64,000 bases of DNA from Anthonomus grandis grandis. Its lineage: Eukaryota > Arthropoda > Insecta > Coleoptera > Curculionidae. Positions 63,817-64,000 of the stretch are shown here, piece after piece; position 1 is the first letter of the stretch, and every line of letters starts with the position of its first letter. The translations under genes were made by a program, and so were the position numbers. The stretch spans positions 25,354,227 through 25,418,226 of the forward strand of contig NC_065546.1 in NCBI RefSeq assembly GCF_022605725.1. Reading direction: 5' to 3'. The notes below the pieces were generated by a model, which was given only the letters and a program-made list of their open reading frames with translations, had not been told where the DNA came from and ran no database searches.

Positions 63817-63827
63817 CCAAGTAATTA

Positions 63828-64000
63828 TTTATTCTGGTTATGTCCAAAACTTATTACGGATCATTTAGGTCATCTTGTATAACCTAAATACCAATTTTAA
63901 ATTATATTCGAATAATAGATAACCGTAATAGAGTGAGATATGACTATTTAAAAAAAAATACATCAAAATATTTTTAAAAATCATTTAGGGTTAAACAAAT
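63828..64000 (+). repeat. Satellite, B half at window end
   Basis: Satellite resumes at ttattctggttatgtcc and continues as a diverged B half to the window edge. Confidence 0.9.

Larger units (their letters stand above)
63474..63827 (-). mobile_element. tRNA-derived SINE-like insert
   Basis: About 350 bp of non-satellite DNA. Read on the minus strand it begins (near 63825) with a tRNA-like head carrying an A box TGGCTTATGGG (63816-63806) and, 43 bp on, a B box-like GGATCGTTCC (63773-63764). An unrelated body follows, then a hammerhead-like motif (63620-63577), a ~10 A tract (63575-63566) and a further ~90 bp of unknown origin (63565-63474), which may belong to something else. No clear target duplication. 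Confidence 0.65.

Noticed and set aside
2243..64000. CENP-B box in the satellite
   Set aside because: I looked for the CENP-B box pattern in both halves and saw no convincing match.

Overview
This is a eukaryotic, almost certainly insect, heterochromatic window. It is very AT-rich and about 50 kb of it is one tandem satellite. No host gene was recognised. The coding sequences all belong to retroelements of kinds that coexist in insect genomes: a DIRS-type tyrosine-recombinase retrotransposon, a Jockey/CR1-like LINE and a gypsy-group errantivirus-like LTR element with an env gene and a tRNA-Ser-type primer site. I cannot name the species; a beetle or similar low-GC insect is a guess.

Layout. 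1-2242: the right end of a DIRS element (RNase H and post-RNase H region, tyrosine recombinase, an AT microsatellite, and an internal complementary region plus inverted terminus). 2243-40251: satellite block 1. 40252-44320: an inverted (minus-strand), 5'-truncated LINE. 44321-52262: satellite block 2, holding two copies of a ~470 bp non-satellite insert inside a ~3.3 kb duplication. 52263-59595: a minus-strand errantivirus-like provirus with 222 bp LTRs and a CGCT target duplication. 59596-63473: satellite block 3, diverged. 63474-63827: a short insert with a tRNA-derived SINE head and a hammerhead-ribozyme-like motif, minus strand. 63828-64000: satellite again.

Satellite architecture is the most striking part. 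The basic unit is a ~472-484 bp dimer of two clearly homologous but diverged halves (A ~240 bp, B ~232 bp), always in the same orientation. In the centre (about 9-33 kb) five dimer subtypes form a higher-order repeat of ~2387 bp. Blocks of these are copied again as 6-10 kb segments that are nearly identical (offsets 9530/8572, 6697/5739 and 15269 bp), with breakpoints that can be placed. The flanks (2-7 kb, 34-40 kb, 44-52 kb, 59-64 kb) are more diverged, and every transposon insertion lies in them, not in the homogenised core. This is what unequal crossing-over in a large, possibly centromeric or pericentromeric, array would give.

The elements look dead or defective as sequenced. The LINE has internal stops and frameshifts. 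The LTR element has nearly identical LTRs (one difference in 222 bp) but a large gag deletion and several pol/env breaks. All short ORFs inside the satellite are read as chance.
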